Shown: positions 45,270 through 58,221, numbered from the stretch's first letter. The stretch: 64,000 nucleotides of DNA from Nectonema munidae (GCA_030549495.1 JAUIRK010000953.1:896001-960000), one strand, 5' to 3'. Notes: generated from the letters alone by a model not told the origin. Made by a program: numbers and translations.

Positions 45270-46430
45270 ACACAAATGTCAAATAAAGTGTTTTCTTCCA
45301 CCTCTTTTTATACTTGGAAATAACCTAGAGTCATTTTCAGAGCATATTATCCAAATAATTGGTCTATATGACGTATTCAACATCTTATCCGCCGTATCGA
45401 CGCTCCCTTTGTACTTTTTATACATAATAATTATTTCTCGTTTGTTATACTCTGGAGTACATTTTATTTCATTCATGCGTTGGCTGGATATAATATAAAC
45501 AACCTTAATTTTTTTGGCATGTTTTCTTGGAGGCTGTAAGAGAGGCTTTAGAAGCATAAAGAAAACTGCTCATTCAGTCTCAGACCTTTCATATTTTCAG
45601 AACGAAAAAATGGGCATGAAGGTCAAATTCACAAAGTTTATATGACATAAAAAAAACCTGTCAAATACTATTCCTGTGCCATTGGGAATATCAAAACAAG
45701 TCTCTTTACTATAGAATTACCGCTAAAATAAGCCGGTTCGCTGAGCCCTGTTACATAAATTTCAGGTTGTAAAAAGTAGAAAGATTTTGAGTCGTCACAA
45801 TGATGTACCTTTATCCCGTAGTGAACGGGTTTAGACGCATCATAAATTTTGAGTAAACATCCAGCTCGGAATTTAACTAGTTGCTTATCAATTGTAATGT
45901 ATTCATTCGGACAGTAATACATTGGAAACACTTTACAAAAATATTCTTGTAAAAACCGAACTTTTGATATTTTATCACTTAGATTGACTGTTGTTTTGAA
46001 ATCAAATCTAATATAGGTATTGATTAGAACACACATATCGCGAGATCCAATCAAAAAAGTTTCACCGATCTTGTCAGAAAAGAAATACTTAACATCGACA
46101 CGTTGGTTTCTTGACTGTCCCATGTAAAGCATGCATCCTAAATATTCAAGGAGATGAATACTTAGGAATTTGTCATAGCATACTTTAAATTTTGATGCCG
46201 AGAAGTTTCACCACTACAAAGTAAATAATATAAATAATGGAAAGCAGAAAAAGCCAAATATATTTTAAAACGACTCTCCTAAAAAAACTTAACGCTACCT
46301 GGAATAAAAATAAATTATGCAAAGAACGAATTTCAGTAGAAGTAGAACTTTAATCGGAAACATATCTAGAATTTGAAGTTAAGTCACTATCAGACGATCT
46401 CATATTCGAAGAGCTGAAGCAAAAATGGAA
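45270..46430 (-). mobile_element. Decayed piggyBac transposon, larger part of transposase
   Basis: The minus-strand frame 45668-46132 contains YYCPNEYITIDKQLVKFRAG, YDASKPVHYGIKV and FYFLQPEIYVTG, the piggyBac DDE core (second catalytic block TIDEQLVPFRGR type). Farther 3', 45279-45557 holds GSVDTADKMLNTSY, the conserved VDxxDxM region after the core. An acidic Ser-rich start (MRSSDSDLTSNSRY) near 46410 looks like the usual N-terminus. Frameshifts and stops separate these pieces, so the element is dead. Terminal repeats were not identified. Confidence 0.8.
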
Positions 46431-46833
46431 AAGAAGGAAACAAAGAATGTAATTTTAAAAAACATAACAAAGAATGTAAGAGGTGGAATTTTTTAATTTG
46501 TCAGGAAGTTGTCTTACGGTTGGTCTTGTATAAATTATTATAATAATCGCATATTAATAATACGATGTAGTATACAAATAACAATTATTTTTGATTGAAT
46601 AGATACATCAGGTACAGTAAGTGTGCTATGTGTATAATAAGGAATATAATAATATGCTCCTCTTTTCCACTCTCTATTTCTTGTTTTCTACTGCTTGCAT
46701 ATAACTGTTGTGCTTATCTAAAGGGCAGAATAAAACCTTTGCCTGTTTTCCTATTTACATCTTTCAACTTTGATTAATGCCGTCTGAGCAAAATTTCCTT
46801 TACATCATTTGTAAAAGTTATAAGGCTAGATCC
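46431..46833. other. Short intergenic, 3' of HDAC8
   Basis: Probably includes the HDAC8 3' UTR. Nothing else recognised. Confidence 0.5.
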
Positions 46834-48066
46834 TTAAGTAAACTTATTTATTTGATAGTGAACCTTTTTGTCAAAATCATGCAAAACTTTATTGATTTTG
46901 CCTTGAAGAAAATTTAAATAAGCTCTATCGTTAAAATTTTTTTTTAATGATGCATCAAAACTCATATCAAAAGTGGGTCCATACATTGGAAAGTATTTGT
47001 GCTCAGGAATATCAGAATCATTAAGTGTATTCCTATTAAGAGCTACTGCTGTGAGGTGAGTCCAAAGTTTTGCTGCACTTAGAAAATTATATCCTCCCCC
47101 ACCCAAACAAATAAGAGGCAGTCCAAAGCTCTCAACTACTTGATAACATTTAGCAAAAACTTTTGGTGTTAAATTGAAAGCGCCAAGAGGATCATGTGAA
47201 AGGGCATCAGCTCCCATCTGAATAACGATAACTTCGGGGCGAAAAATACGTGTTATCCTTTGTACATTTAGGAACAAATCAAAAAAGTCGTCATCACCAA
47301 TACCTTCTTTTATAGGAATATTGAGTGAGCATTGTTTTTGTAATTTATCAAGTGGAGAATTACACACGTTAAAATCTTTAGAAATAGAGCATTCATCTTT
47401 ACTGTCATCTAGCAATTCTCCTCCACTACAAGGATAAAAGCCTGGAGCGAAATGATGCATTGAAAATGTGAAGACTTTCGATGAGAAAGCGAACGCTGAT
47501 TCAACTCCATCTCCATGATGCACATCAAGGTCTATGTACAGGATTTTGCCTACTTTTGAGGGAGGTGATAAAAGTGCATTGATCAAGATGACGATATCAT
47601 TCACGTAGCAAAACCCGGCTGCTTTATCTCGCTGCGCGTGATGCCAGCCACCAATCCAATTTAAAATGGAGATGTCATCGTTTTCGCGATTTTTAATCAG
47701 CTTTACCGAGTGAAGAGATGCCCCGACAACGGAAAGGCAGAAAGCAAAAGTATTGAGAGAGATGGGGCAGTCATAGGCTAAACCAAATTCTAGATCATTT
47801 GAAAGTTCCTTTTCATCATCTTTTTCTTCTTGACCAGATGAACTGCGCAATTCCATATGCTCTATAAAATCCGAAGAGTGAAACGATAACAAATCCTCTT
47901 TTTGAGCTGGTTCAGCCTCACTTTCACTTTCCACTTGTTTGTTCAGTTGAAATGAATGAATTAGAGAAAGAACCATGTCATTTCTTATGGCAAATTTTGC
48001 GGGATAGCCAAACAGTCTGCCATAGAATTTAGGCCAAACTAAATGCACTTTTCTCTCCAAGTTCAT
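46834..48066 (-). CDS. HDAC8: Histone deacetylase 8 (class I zinc deacetylase)
   Basis: A single open frame of 410 codons. Class I landmarks: GLAYDCP at about 95-101, GGWHHAQRDKAAGFCYVND from about 139 (tandem active-site His 142-143), LYIDLDVHHGDGVESAF from about 176 (zinc ligands Asp181 and His183), QMGADALSHDPLGAFNLTP from about 283 (zinc ligand Asp287) and LGGGGYN with catalytic Tyr326. All catalytic residues are present. The C-terminal phrase IPEHKYFPMYGPTFDMSF matches HDAC8 (IPDHEFFTAYGPDYVLEI) rather than HDAC1-3. Human HDAC8 has 377 residues; the extra length comes from a Glu-rich insert near 45-90 and an insert of about 20 residues (CSISKDFNVCNSPLDKLQKQ) after the GFYP loop. HDAC8 deacetylates SMC3 and other proteins in mammals; activity here is inferred. 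Confidence 0.95.
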   Translation of the reverse strand: MNLERKVHLVWPKFYGRLFGYPAKFAIRNDMVLSLIHSFQLNKQVESESEAEPAQKEDLLSFHSSDFIEHMELRSSSGQEEKDDEKELSNDLEFGLAYDCPISLNTFAFCLSVVGASLHSVKLIKNRENDDISILNWIGGWHHAQRDKAAGFCYVNDIVILINALLSPPSKVGKILYIDLDVHHGDGVESAFAFSSKVFTFSMHHFAPGFYPCSGGELLDDSKDECSISKDFNVCNSPLDKLQKQCSLNIPIKEGIGDDDFFDLFLNVQRITRIFRPEVIVIQMGADALSHDPLGAFNLTPKVFAKCYQVVESFGLPLICLGGGGYNFLSAAKLWTHLTAVALNRNTLNDSDIPEHKYFPMYGPTFDMSFDASLKKNFNDRAYLNFLQGKINKVLHDFDKKVHYQINKFT

Positions 48067-51000
48067 CTTAACAAAAATATTTTTTCAAAGATCTTAATTT
48101 TTACACTAGTCATGTAAGAAGGAGATGAAGAAAAAAATTTATTAACAAAAAACGCACACTAAGGACTATGCATGTTAAGCCACGCTTTAGTCTAACGCAA
48201 AAAATGTTTCAACGATAGCTGCATATAATACTGCATGCAAAGTTTATTATTATTATTATAGTTAAAAATGACAGCTCGCTTTATTTAAATTGCCTATAGT
48301 AACCGGGTGACTTAAGAAATACTGTGTTTTCACTAGAATGGTAATGCTTACAACAGGTCTCTCTAGGCATTAAATTTCAGCAAACAGCTTTTAAGTATCA
48401 CCAGCACACTTTTTACTATGCAAGAAAAATCTTCCCTGTGAAATTTAACCGTATTCAGACGCGGGTTTAAGAGTCCACGCACTGTGTCAAATAAATAAAT
48501 ATATAAAATAGATAGACAAGCAGGTTTATAAGACCCCCGTCTCGATCTGTATCCGTAACAGAGGTTATTTGGCAGAAGTCTAAATTTTATTATACTTTCT
48601 CATACTTTAAAAATTTTTCAGGTATAGCACTGCATTAGATATAACAAATATGTGTTATTGTGACATCACATCATGAACGGCTTGTAGTACTAAAACAAAT
48701 GAGTAGATACTGACTACGAGCTTGAGAATGCGTATTTTAATCAGTACAACTAAATCCAGTTGATACTAACAAAAATAGATGTTGTATAATCATTGTATTT
48801 TTGCAAAAAGAAGGTATTAATAAAAAAAACTTCTTACTCATCTGTATAACGTATTTTCAAAAGATAAATAAACTAACTTTGAATTTTCACTGGAATTTTC
48901 TGCAGATAAAAACATATACATAATGGCTTGGTAGGCTTAAATGTTAGGGATTCAAATTTTAGACTACGATACAAAAACGACAAAATATTAATTAAATTCT
49001 GTGCAAGCAGGTTTAACATTTATTACTTACTGACAACTGAACATATTTGTTAAACTAAAAATTTCGACAAACTCCCATCTCTGGATAAAAATGAAATTGC
49101 CAATTAAATTTTATGAAAATACATTTTTTAGTTTTAAAATGATTTCCCAATGATAAGAGTAATAGTAGTTTTTAGAACTTCAACTTGTTTAATATAAAAA
49201 TCGCTCAAATGAAAGAAATAGCTTGAATCTAAATAACAATAAATGATTATAATAATAAAATAAAGTTAGCTTAGAATTTCGTATGCAAATCACAGCCATA
49301 TGGATGTTGTAAAAAATTTTGTCATCAGTCGCGTCAGCATTTCTCTAAATTTCACCCGCACCGCTCCACGTTTATTATTTTGCATCTCTCACATCTCAGC
49401 TCCCATTTGCATCCGTCAGACAGGAACGCTGAAAAATAGTGACGCTCGAATCTATCTCGTCTTATTTTTTAAATCTCAACTTAAAAAAGGATATACGATT
49501 TTGATGGAAAAAAGTATTTTGTTTGGAAATTAATATTTTTCCAAATATAAAAAATAACTGGGTTATCCCTCGCAGTATAGAGATGAGAGTTTTACGTCAG
49601 AGGAAACTTTGAACTCAATTGATCGTAAATTTTATATTTATCAATAAAAATTTCAAGGGATAGTCTATTTTTCCTTCGAACAAGAAAATATACGAAAAAA
49701 ACAATTTTAAAAGTATTTATCAGCAAAAACATATCTCTACTGGTTGCGGCTTTGAAAAATGGGTCCTTATTTCTATTGAAGAATAAAAGCCTTTATATCT
49801 ACACGTTAAGCTAAAAGATCTTCTATGGAAAATCTCTAGTAACAATAGCGCAAGTCTTCAAAAGTTGATTCAGTTTTACTGAAAAAATGAATTTTGTTAG
49901 AAAATAAATTTTCAAAAAATTACAGCAGGCCAATATAAAATTACTAAAAAAGGCAAGATAATTTGTTGATTATAAGAATAAGATTGCCCCCAAGATTAGC
50001 ATATTCACAAAAGCATAGTTATAATTTTAAATTAGTCATGCATCAAATGAAAGTGCACCCCAACTACGCCCATATCTCCAATGTTCACCTTTTTCAAAGA
50101 TCAATGTTAATTGACTATTTAGAGAAACGCAAGATTTGCAATCATAAACTAATTATGAAAATATAAACCCTATTGAGTTATCATACTGAAACTAGAAAAG
50201 TACCCGTTATTTGATTTGCTGTAGTTCTTCAAAAAATAAAATGTCACACCTATAGTTTTATCGTAATTTTTCTTTAGTGCAGCTATAAATATGAGACTTG
50301 TAGTGAAAAAAAGGTTGAAAATTTCTAGATGAGAAAGATTTCTATAGTTTTCTCTAAGACCAGGTAAAAATGAAACAATATTCCTAATATTTTGCGTCAA
50401 AGATCTCCCACGGATATAAACTATCCATAATGCTAGGATTGAGGTTTTCAAATAAGGTTTAGAGCTACAATAATATTTGTATAAAGAAAATTATTACAAG
50501 TATTCTATTTTTTCATTATACTACATCAAATATTACTTGAGTTGAATGCAAAATAAAAATATTAAATGAGAAAAATAAATCAGTTTATTCCTAAGCGCTG
50601 TTTATAAAAAAATATTCATTATAAAACAATAAAAAACGCTTCTAAAGATAAAAACAAAATCAATTTCTACGCTGTACTTGAGAGAAGCCAAAGTAAGATA
50701 TTAGCGTGAGGTAATGAAAATAGAGTGAGATTATCATCGCATGTGTGGCTGAAGAGGATTCGCTATTTTTACTAATTTAAATAAAACTTTTAGGAAATTT
50801 ATCTCATCCTCTTGAGTGGAGAAATATTTCTTTTAAGAAATATTACATGCCAACATTGGGAAAACAAAAAGTAGGACAAGTCTACACGAGGTTAGAAAAA
50901 GGTGTTAACACAAGTGAATTGAAAAATAACAGCAAAATTTTTATTATAAAAATAACGCCTAAAACATAGTCTGTACTCAGATGACATCACTATTATCCTT

Positions 51001-51999
51001 GCTTTCTTAATCACACAAATATTTCCTCAGAGAACTCATTATGTGCAAAATTAAAATATACATGACCATTATCGGCAATATTCGAAATCATTCTATTACT
51101 AGCTATCAAAGCATGCCATATTTTGTCTACAGCTTCCCGCTCATCTATATCATCTGGTAGTTTTTGATTATATAAGTGAAGGTAGAAGAAACACATTAAT
51201 TTTTATAGTTATTTTTTTATGATAAAACCTATAAAAAAATTAATTAAACATGAAAAATATAATAACTTAACTGGATAATTTATCCTTCAGTAGTACTCAT
51301 GGTGTTTAATTTTAAACCCAAAAATATTAAGATTACTTTAAATATAGTATTACAAATATAACTAAAAAAATTAAAAAGGCGCGTAATTCAAGCATCTACC
51401 ATACTAAAATAACTTAGAAGGTTTAAGTACAAAATTTTTATTTAGCAATTAAAAAGTTATATTTTGAGTTGTTATATTTTTTAATAGGTGATAACTTTAA
51501 ATTATATTAGAAATGTTTTTATTCTTTGATTTTATTTCAAACTATAAAACTAACAGTAATTTTCAGTCAGTAAGGTTGGTTAGGTTGGTTACATTGGATA
51601 TGGGTTCCATCCAAAATCAAGCTTTCTTTGTTCATAGTTCGGCACAAGCGGTATATTTGCGCTCTGCCAATGAAAACACTCGAAGATTACCTTTTTGTTG
51701 ATTGGTTGGATGGTTGAAATTGACAGTTAATACGATAACGATTTAATATTGTATAAGACATGTTTCTTAAATAGAAAAAAATAATAGTAAGAACTTATTT
51801 GTCAATTAAGTTAGATTACTAGAAGGATAAAATGACGTTACAATAATTATAATAAACTTTACTTTCAACTTAAAATTTTTTTGATAATTTTAAATTATAT
51901 TAAATTTATAAAAAGATTCTTGAATCGTTCCTCGTCTAAGCGACGTTATTTTACTCTTTAAAATGTGTTCATTTAGAAAAAAATCTCTTTTATTTGTGA
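48067..51999. other. Long stretch without recognised gene
   Basis: The start should hold the HDAC8 promoter. The rest is A+T-rich. Open frames such as 49300-49533, 49963-50166, 50170-50451 and 51011-51196 have no recognisable domain or splice framing. I see nothing that can be named. Confidence 0.5.
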
Positions 52000-52007
52000 C
52001 TGTAGAG

Positions 52008-54519
52008 CAGGGGTAGGCAACCTCCGGCCCGCAGGCCAAATATGGCCCGCCAAACATTTTCATCCGGCCCGCCGATCTTTTAATTTTAGTTAATAGAATC
52101 TGGCCCGCATACCTACAAGAAATTAAAATAAGATGTTTTTTGATTATCAGCATTAGTACTATATAATAATAAGGTTGCATTGCAGCCTATTTATGTATTT
52201 GTTTTCGTACTAGACGAGCTATATTTTCAAGAAATCTTATTTCATATGTAAGACAGCATGTGTTTGGTAGAGACTGATTCATCATACACATCTGATATCA
52301 ATTGTAATGGAGTATTTGCAAGAGAGCAAACATAACAACAGATGCCCACTGCGCTTAACTGATTGTCATGAATTTATAGTGAATTTACAGTGTATCATAA
52401 TATACTCATGTAGCAACTAAATTTTAATTTTTCAATTCTACAATAATCAAAGATGATTAAGCTTTGTGATATTTTGTTTTTTTTGTATAATAATAATTTT
52501 TATTCAAGGTAATGTCTGTCGTCCCGCCTGTTAAGAAGAGAAAGGTTGATCTCGAGGGTAGAACGTTCAACCCTAAGTGGGAAAGGTATTTTTTTCATAG
52601 AGCGCTTTGGACATGCACAATGTCTCATATGTTTGAAAAAATTAGCTGTTCTAAAAGAATACAACGTAAGACGTCACTGGGAGACAGAACATGGCTCTTC
52701 AAAGTTCGCTTCGATGTCTGCTGTTGAACGAAAAGTTTCAATTGATAAACTGAAAAGCAACCTGGAGAAACAGTTTTCTCTTTTTCACAAACAGAATGTT
52801 GAGGCGGAAAATGTAACACGCGCCAGCTACGAAGTCTCCAAAATCCTTGCTTACCGAATGAAGCCATTCCCAGATGGAGAAATCATTAAAGAATGCTTTC
52901 TTGCTGGAGTGGATTCCATCTGCCCTGAACAGCGTTCTGGCTTTGAGAAAGTGAGTCTTTCTTCCCGTACTGTTTGCTGCCGCATTGAAGATATGTCCAA
53001 CAACGTAAACGACTCACTTAAAACACGTATCTCGAAATTTGAAGCATTTTCTCTTGCTTTGGATGAAAGCACAGACAGAAAGGACACAGCACAGTTGTCT
53101 ATTTTTATTAGAGGTGTTACTCAAGATCTTCAAGTTTTTGAGGAATTCCTCCAACTTATCCCACTTCGCGACACTGTCACGGGACAAAATATTTTTTCAG
53201 CGTTGCTTCGATGTGTTGATGAGTACTCTTTGGATCTTTCCCGTCTTGTATGTTTGGCAACTGACGCTGCTCCAGCAATGGTTCGAGAAAAAAAGGCGCA
53301 ACTTCGCTGCTTATTTGTCATTGTGAAACTGCTGGATACACTCAACCTATTCATAAAATCCAATGTATTATCCATCAAGAGACATTGTGCGCCAAGTCTG
53401 CCAATCTCGCTGTTGTAATGTCTATTGTGGTTAAGGTTGTAAATTCCATTTTATCCCGAAGCCTTAACCATCGTCAATTCCAAGCCCTTTTGGACTGTGT
53501 AAAGGAGCAGTATAACGATCTTCTTTTCTTCTGTGAGGTACGATGGCTAAGTTGTGGGGTTATGCTGTCTTTGGTATGCGATCTACAGCAAGAAATTGCT
53601 ACTTTTTTACATCAAAAAAATCTTCCATACGCTGAAAATTTCTCAGATCCAAAATGGCTAGCTCGTTTGGCCTTTCTTACGGACATAACAACACATCTGA
53701 ACTCACTAAACTTAAAGCTGCAAGGTAAAGGCATTCTTGTCACCGACATGTTTGCGCAGATTACTGCCTTTGAGGTTAAACTGCGCCTTTGGGAAGCTCA
53801 ATTGACTTCAGGACAATTTACACATTTTTCTCATCTTGTTGCATGTGTTCCTGCGAATATAGACCAGGACGCCTGCGTTAGTGTTATCAAAATATTGCGT
53901 GAAGAATTTGCTACCCGTTTTGCAGCACTAAGATTGTAAGTACAGACTTCAAGCTTTTTACTTCTCCATTTGACTTCGATGTGGAAGACGCTCCTGCATC
54001 TCTACAGATGGAGTTGTTGGAACTACAGTGCGATGAGAAATTGAGAGCAAAGTTCAGCTTGTCATCTCCTCTGTTTTTCTTTCAAAATTTTGTTTTTCCT
54101 ACTAACAATTTTCCAAATTTAATTACGCATATTCAAAGAGTTGTGGCTATGTTCGGTAGCACTTACTGCTGTGAGCAGTTATTTTCGAAAATGAATTACA
54201 CCAAGTCTTACCTTCGCTCTCAACTCTCAGACCGCCACCTTAATGACATTCTTAGGTTGTCTACCTCAAGCATTGATCCAGACATCACAAAACTTCTTAA
54301 TAGAAAAAAGTACCAACAGTCTCATTGATTTGTAGTTTTGAATAAATTACTTTGTACTATTTTGTTTTTAACAATTATTATCATTTAATGATAAAGCATG
54401 TAAAAATGTATTATAAATATTATAAAAATTAAAGTAAATCTGATATTTGGCTTCTTTGGCCCGTGAGCTCATTTCAAATGTCCATCTGGCCCTCACCCTG
54501 AAAAGATTGCCTACCACTG
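52008..54519 (+). mobile_element. hAT transposon with complete ends, GTF2IRD2/ZBED-like transposase
   Basis: The terminal inverted repeats are cag(g/t)ggtaggcaa(c/t)ct. The element is flanked by identical 8-mers ctgtagag (52000-52007, 54520-54527), so the ends are certain. Subterminal regions are rich in ggcccgc words. The transposase begins near 52546 and has a BED-type finger (CLICLKKLAVLKEYNVRRHW, then HG), the core FSLALDESTDRKDTAQLSIF, FFCEVRWLSCGVMLSLV and the C-terminal dimerisation region (AMFGSTYCCEQLFSKMNYTK, LRSQLSDRHL). Frames change at least twice, near 53.3 kb and between 53.94 and 53.98 kb. The copy is therefore not autonomous, although its ends look mobilisable by a related enzyme. 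Confidence 0.95.
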
Positions 54520-54527
54520 CTGTAGAG

Positions 54528-55681
54528 TAAGGGGTCCAAATGCAGCTAAGGTGTTTCTGAGGATCCTCAGAGCGTTTTATAAAAATATATAGTAATTAAA
54601 AGGGGAGAACTTTTTTTTATTTTGAGTTAAGTAACTTTAGTAGATCAACGTAAAGATTCTATTCCACACAGTAGCAAAAGAGTCGCGAAAATAAAATGCC
54701 TAAATTCGCACAATTTCTCCCTTAGTAGGAGTAGCTTTCGTGAACTATACGTATAATTGACAGCTAAATAATCAACCAGGTGCTTAATTTGGCAGTCAGA
54801 CGCCTTTGTGAAGGAGCAAAATTGAAAAATATTTGTACTTAAGGAAAAGATAGTACTTGTTCTTTTATAATATATCGTACATCCCCTAGATCTGCAAAAT
54901 TTGACTTGTATAGTTCATACACCGAAAATGCTAATTAACTCTTCAGACAAGGGGTAGGTAGGTCGTGTGCTGATATTCTCGCGTAAGCTTGAGAGTTGGT
55001 TAAGGACAATGGAGATGTTGGTAGAGATAGGGAGGAGTTACAAATGTTAGGTGTAAGTTTCAAGTTAAGTAGTCTACGAAGGGGTTTTTCTCATAGACTA
55101 CTAAATTTAATTCGGGTTCAGTTCGGATACACTAAAAAATCTTTTTTTCAGGTTGGCCTAATATGAGAGAAAAAGTATACGCTTCATGCTATCTGGATCA
55201 TTGATTGCGGTCTGATTTAACAATGAATAGTCCAGATTATATAACCTTGTACACACAATGAAGTAGTTTCAAGGTAGCCATAGAGAAAACTTTAGAAGTT
55301 TTGTAATTTTTTGTAATTTTTCATTAATATGGTCACTGCTTATTTCAAAATATAATATTTTGTACTCTGTCCATTTTTTTTATGTGAAAACGTAATATTT
55401 AGCAACAAAATATAAAGATGTTTTAACTAGTTAAAAAAAAATTTCTTTTTTTTAACTAAAAGTGTGAGCAAATATGGCGTCGTCAACTTTTTGATAATAA
55501 ATTGCCAAAATTAACTTGCAAACATATTGCGCGTGCATTTTTCATAATACGAAAATAGAGTGTATGCTATTGAAACTTGTTATAACAGAAATTTATTTTA
55601 TTGTTAAAATGCCTGGAAAAAATGTAATTTTATTTTCAAAAGGAATTAAAATTTATAAAGAGTTATATATCAATGAAGTAC
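54528..55681. other. Intergenic, no recognised feature
   Basis: No gene or element recognised between the hAT and the Tigger-like element. Confidence 0.5.
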
Positions 55682-56342
55682 ACTAGAACCTACGTTTTAC
55701 GTAGGGCACGGGACCGAACGGCGGACGTAAAACGTAGGTTTCGTAAAATCCAGGTTGAACTTTAAATTGACATACAACACCAAAATCCTAGCCTGGATCA
55801 CACATGATCACATCGTGTACGACGTGAGGGACTATGGCAGCTAAAGAAAACTACTACAGTGAAGTTGGATGATCATCCCTGAAGTTGAGCTGTTTTCATA
55901 ATAAAGTCTTAAATAAAAAATATCAGTGTATGTATTATTTATCAATTATACTCAACTTAGTCTGCTCTAGGAAAAGGCGCTGGTTAATAAGAAGGCGCCC
56001 ATTCATTCACAAGGCGGCGTATCGTTTGATGTTTGACAATGCGCGCTCATTATACGAAAACAACAAGAATAGCATCGGAGATAACAGGTACACTGTACAG
56101 TACGTTCAAAGTTAGAATGCATTGTTTTGCGATCTAATTAGCGTTATTTAAATTACTCATAGGGAAATAAAACTGAAAGACAATAATTTATTAACCTTTA
56201 TAAACTTTTTAATACATAAAATCACAAAGAAAAAACGTATTAATAATGCATTTAATGACCAAAAAGATGACGTCATCGATCATTTGGCAAGGACGTAAAA
56301 TCAAGGGAACGTAAAATCAGGGTACGTAAAACGTAGGTTCTA
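55682..56342. mobile_element. Tigger/pogo-like miniature element with hairpin ends
   Basis: The left end cactagaacctacgttttac and right end gtaaaacgtaggttctac are inverted repeats. Just inside the left end the same sequence recurs inverted (cgtaaaacgtagg), so each end can fold by itself. The layout (AGAACCT start, gggcacgggacc core) is like non-autonomous Tigger elements, for which a TA duplication is expected; the left flank is TA, the right is unclear. Non-coding. Confidence 0.75.
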
Positions 56343-57949
56343 CTTTGAAAATTTTTGAATTTCTCTTACACGCTGGTTGTGAATGGTGTTTATAATTTTG
56401 ACATTGTTACTTCAGGAGGCTTTTAATTAGCAAAGAGGATAAAATTATTTATTTCTATTCGTTAACTCAATCATGTAAATTCAAGCAAATTATCTTTTCA
56501 TGTCGCAATTTTTGAGTGTATTTTTCTTTTCATCAGTGCCTCAGCTTTCCCCGTCAAATTTGACAGTGTCTTTTTCTTCTATTTCTTCTGATTCACTTTC
56601 TGAAAGTTTCCTTTTTGATAAGAATGAATTAAAATCGGATTCCTTAGTAGCCTCAGAAAGCAAAAAATATTATAAGTAGGATTCTCTGTGTACCAATGTA
56701 AGCACACCTCCAACTCAAAATATTAGAAATATTATTGCAGACCCCTTCCGTTCAAAAGGCTTCGATAGGGGTTTGACTGGTTGTAACTTACAAATGATAT
56801 CTCTTCTTTTAGACCAGTAGAGCAAACTTTTTCTCCACGCCGCCCCTTGCATCTACACATTTAATTTCCTCCTAAACAAAAATAGAATATAATTTTAATA
56901 TTATGTTCTTTTTATTAACAATGAATATAAATTAGTGCGATACTGATATAACTTTTTAGTAATTATTATTATTAGTGAGATATTTGACATTGCTTTTTAC
57001 GAACACAAGCATAGAAAAAGCTTTTAAAAAAAAGTTAGAATACGAAGAGACTTATTTGAGACTAAAGGGTAAATAGAAAGGTATTTGATCCACAATATTT
57101 CAAGATCCAATTCTTTAAAGTCATCTTTAGTTGTAGAGTTGAACTTTAACTCAAGAAATTGCTCTTGCAATTCATGTGGAACATCATCTACTTCACAGTG
57201 AAATGGGTCCTGATAAATTTTCAGGATTCAAAATAGATTAGCAGATTTTAAAGTTAGTAATGGCAAAGTGGCGCTTAAGCATTTGTTTCATAAAATGCTT
57301 AATATCTGCTCACGTTTCAGAAAATTTTTATTAAAATTTCACTTCTTATTTTTTTATTAATTTTTCTTTGATACATTAATTTAACTTAAATTTCAATTTT
57401 TTATTTGTGTTATTCACAGATTTCAACCCGATTTTTGACCACCCTCAATTTCTTGTTTTTTTATTAATCTATCAACTTTTTTGATAGCCCCTCTCAGTTC
57501 CTGATAAAGCCAGTTGTGAACGACCTTTTATCATGCTTTTATTCATTACAAATTGTCATATCGAAGTGGTTCACAAGTGATGTTGATAAATTTTGGAAAT
57601 TTTCAATTTACTCTTTGTCAACTTTTCAGCATATATTTTCTTACCCTGTTTCATGGCATGATGATTATTTTATCCACCCAAACTCATTTGAAGTTGCCAT
57701 CATTTGCGAAGGACCCTAACCCTTCTACAAGTTTGGATTAAATCAGTATCTTTACATTTAAGAATAGAACTTGAGTCGTTTCAAAGTGTTAAATTTTGCT
57801 TCCAAAATTTTCTGTTGATCTTATTACTCGTTTATTTTGCGTGCTTACTTTACATTGATCAAGCAATGTAAAAAAAAGCAAGAAAATGTCTTCAATTTAC
57901 CTATTTTCCCAAAAAAATGTGGAGTAACTCTTGAAGGCTTCAATGAATC
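56343..57949. other. Intergenic, no recognised gene
   Basis: Open frames at 57516-57741 have no recognisable content. Nothing identified. Confidence 0.5.
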
Positions 57950-58220
57950 GCGATATGATTTTGCTAATTCACAGATTCATTCGATTTGACAAAAAGACTG
58001 AATGAAATCCGAATGATAAATTGTCAGCTATCAGAGTTTTGCATGATCATTTTTATCAAATGAGCAGTAGATACTACACTTCTCAAGATTGCGTGACTGT
58101 TGGTGAACAAGCGATTAAGTTCAGAGGGAGAACACATTTAAGGATATATGACAGGTCAAAACCTGGACGCTATGGCATCAAATGCACTAAAAGGACTAGT
58201 GTCGAGTTAAAACTAGGTTA
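57950..58220 (+). mobile_element. piggyBac transposase fragment
   Basis: The plus-strand frame 58021-58221 contains SAIRVLHDHFYQM, YYTSQDCVTVGEQAIKFRGR and IYDRSKPGRYGIKC, the second catalytic block of piggyBac transposases with Glu replacing the expected Asp before Gln. Just upstream, another frame gives IRFDKKTE-like sequence of the same domain. It is a short, frame-shifted fragment, of opposite orientation to the other two piggyBac remnants in the window. Confidence 0.8.
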
Positions 58221-58221
58221 G

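Noticed and set aside
51011-51196. Minus-strand 61-codon frame (KLPDDIDEREAVDKIWHALI)
   Set aside because: It has reasonable composition but no recognisable domain, splice framing or neighbour context, so it is not called.
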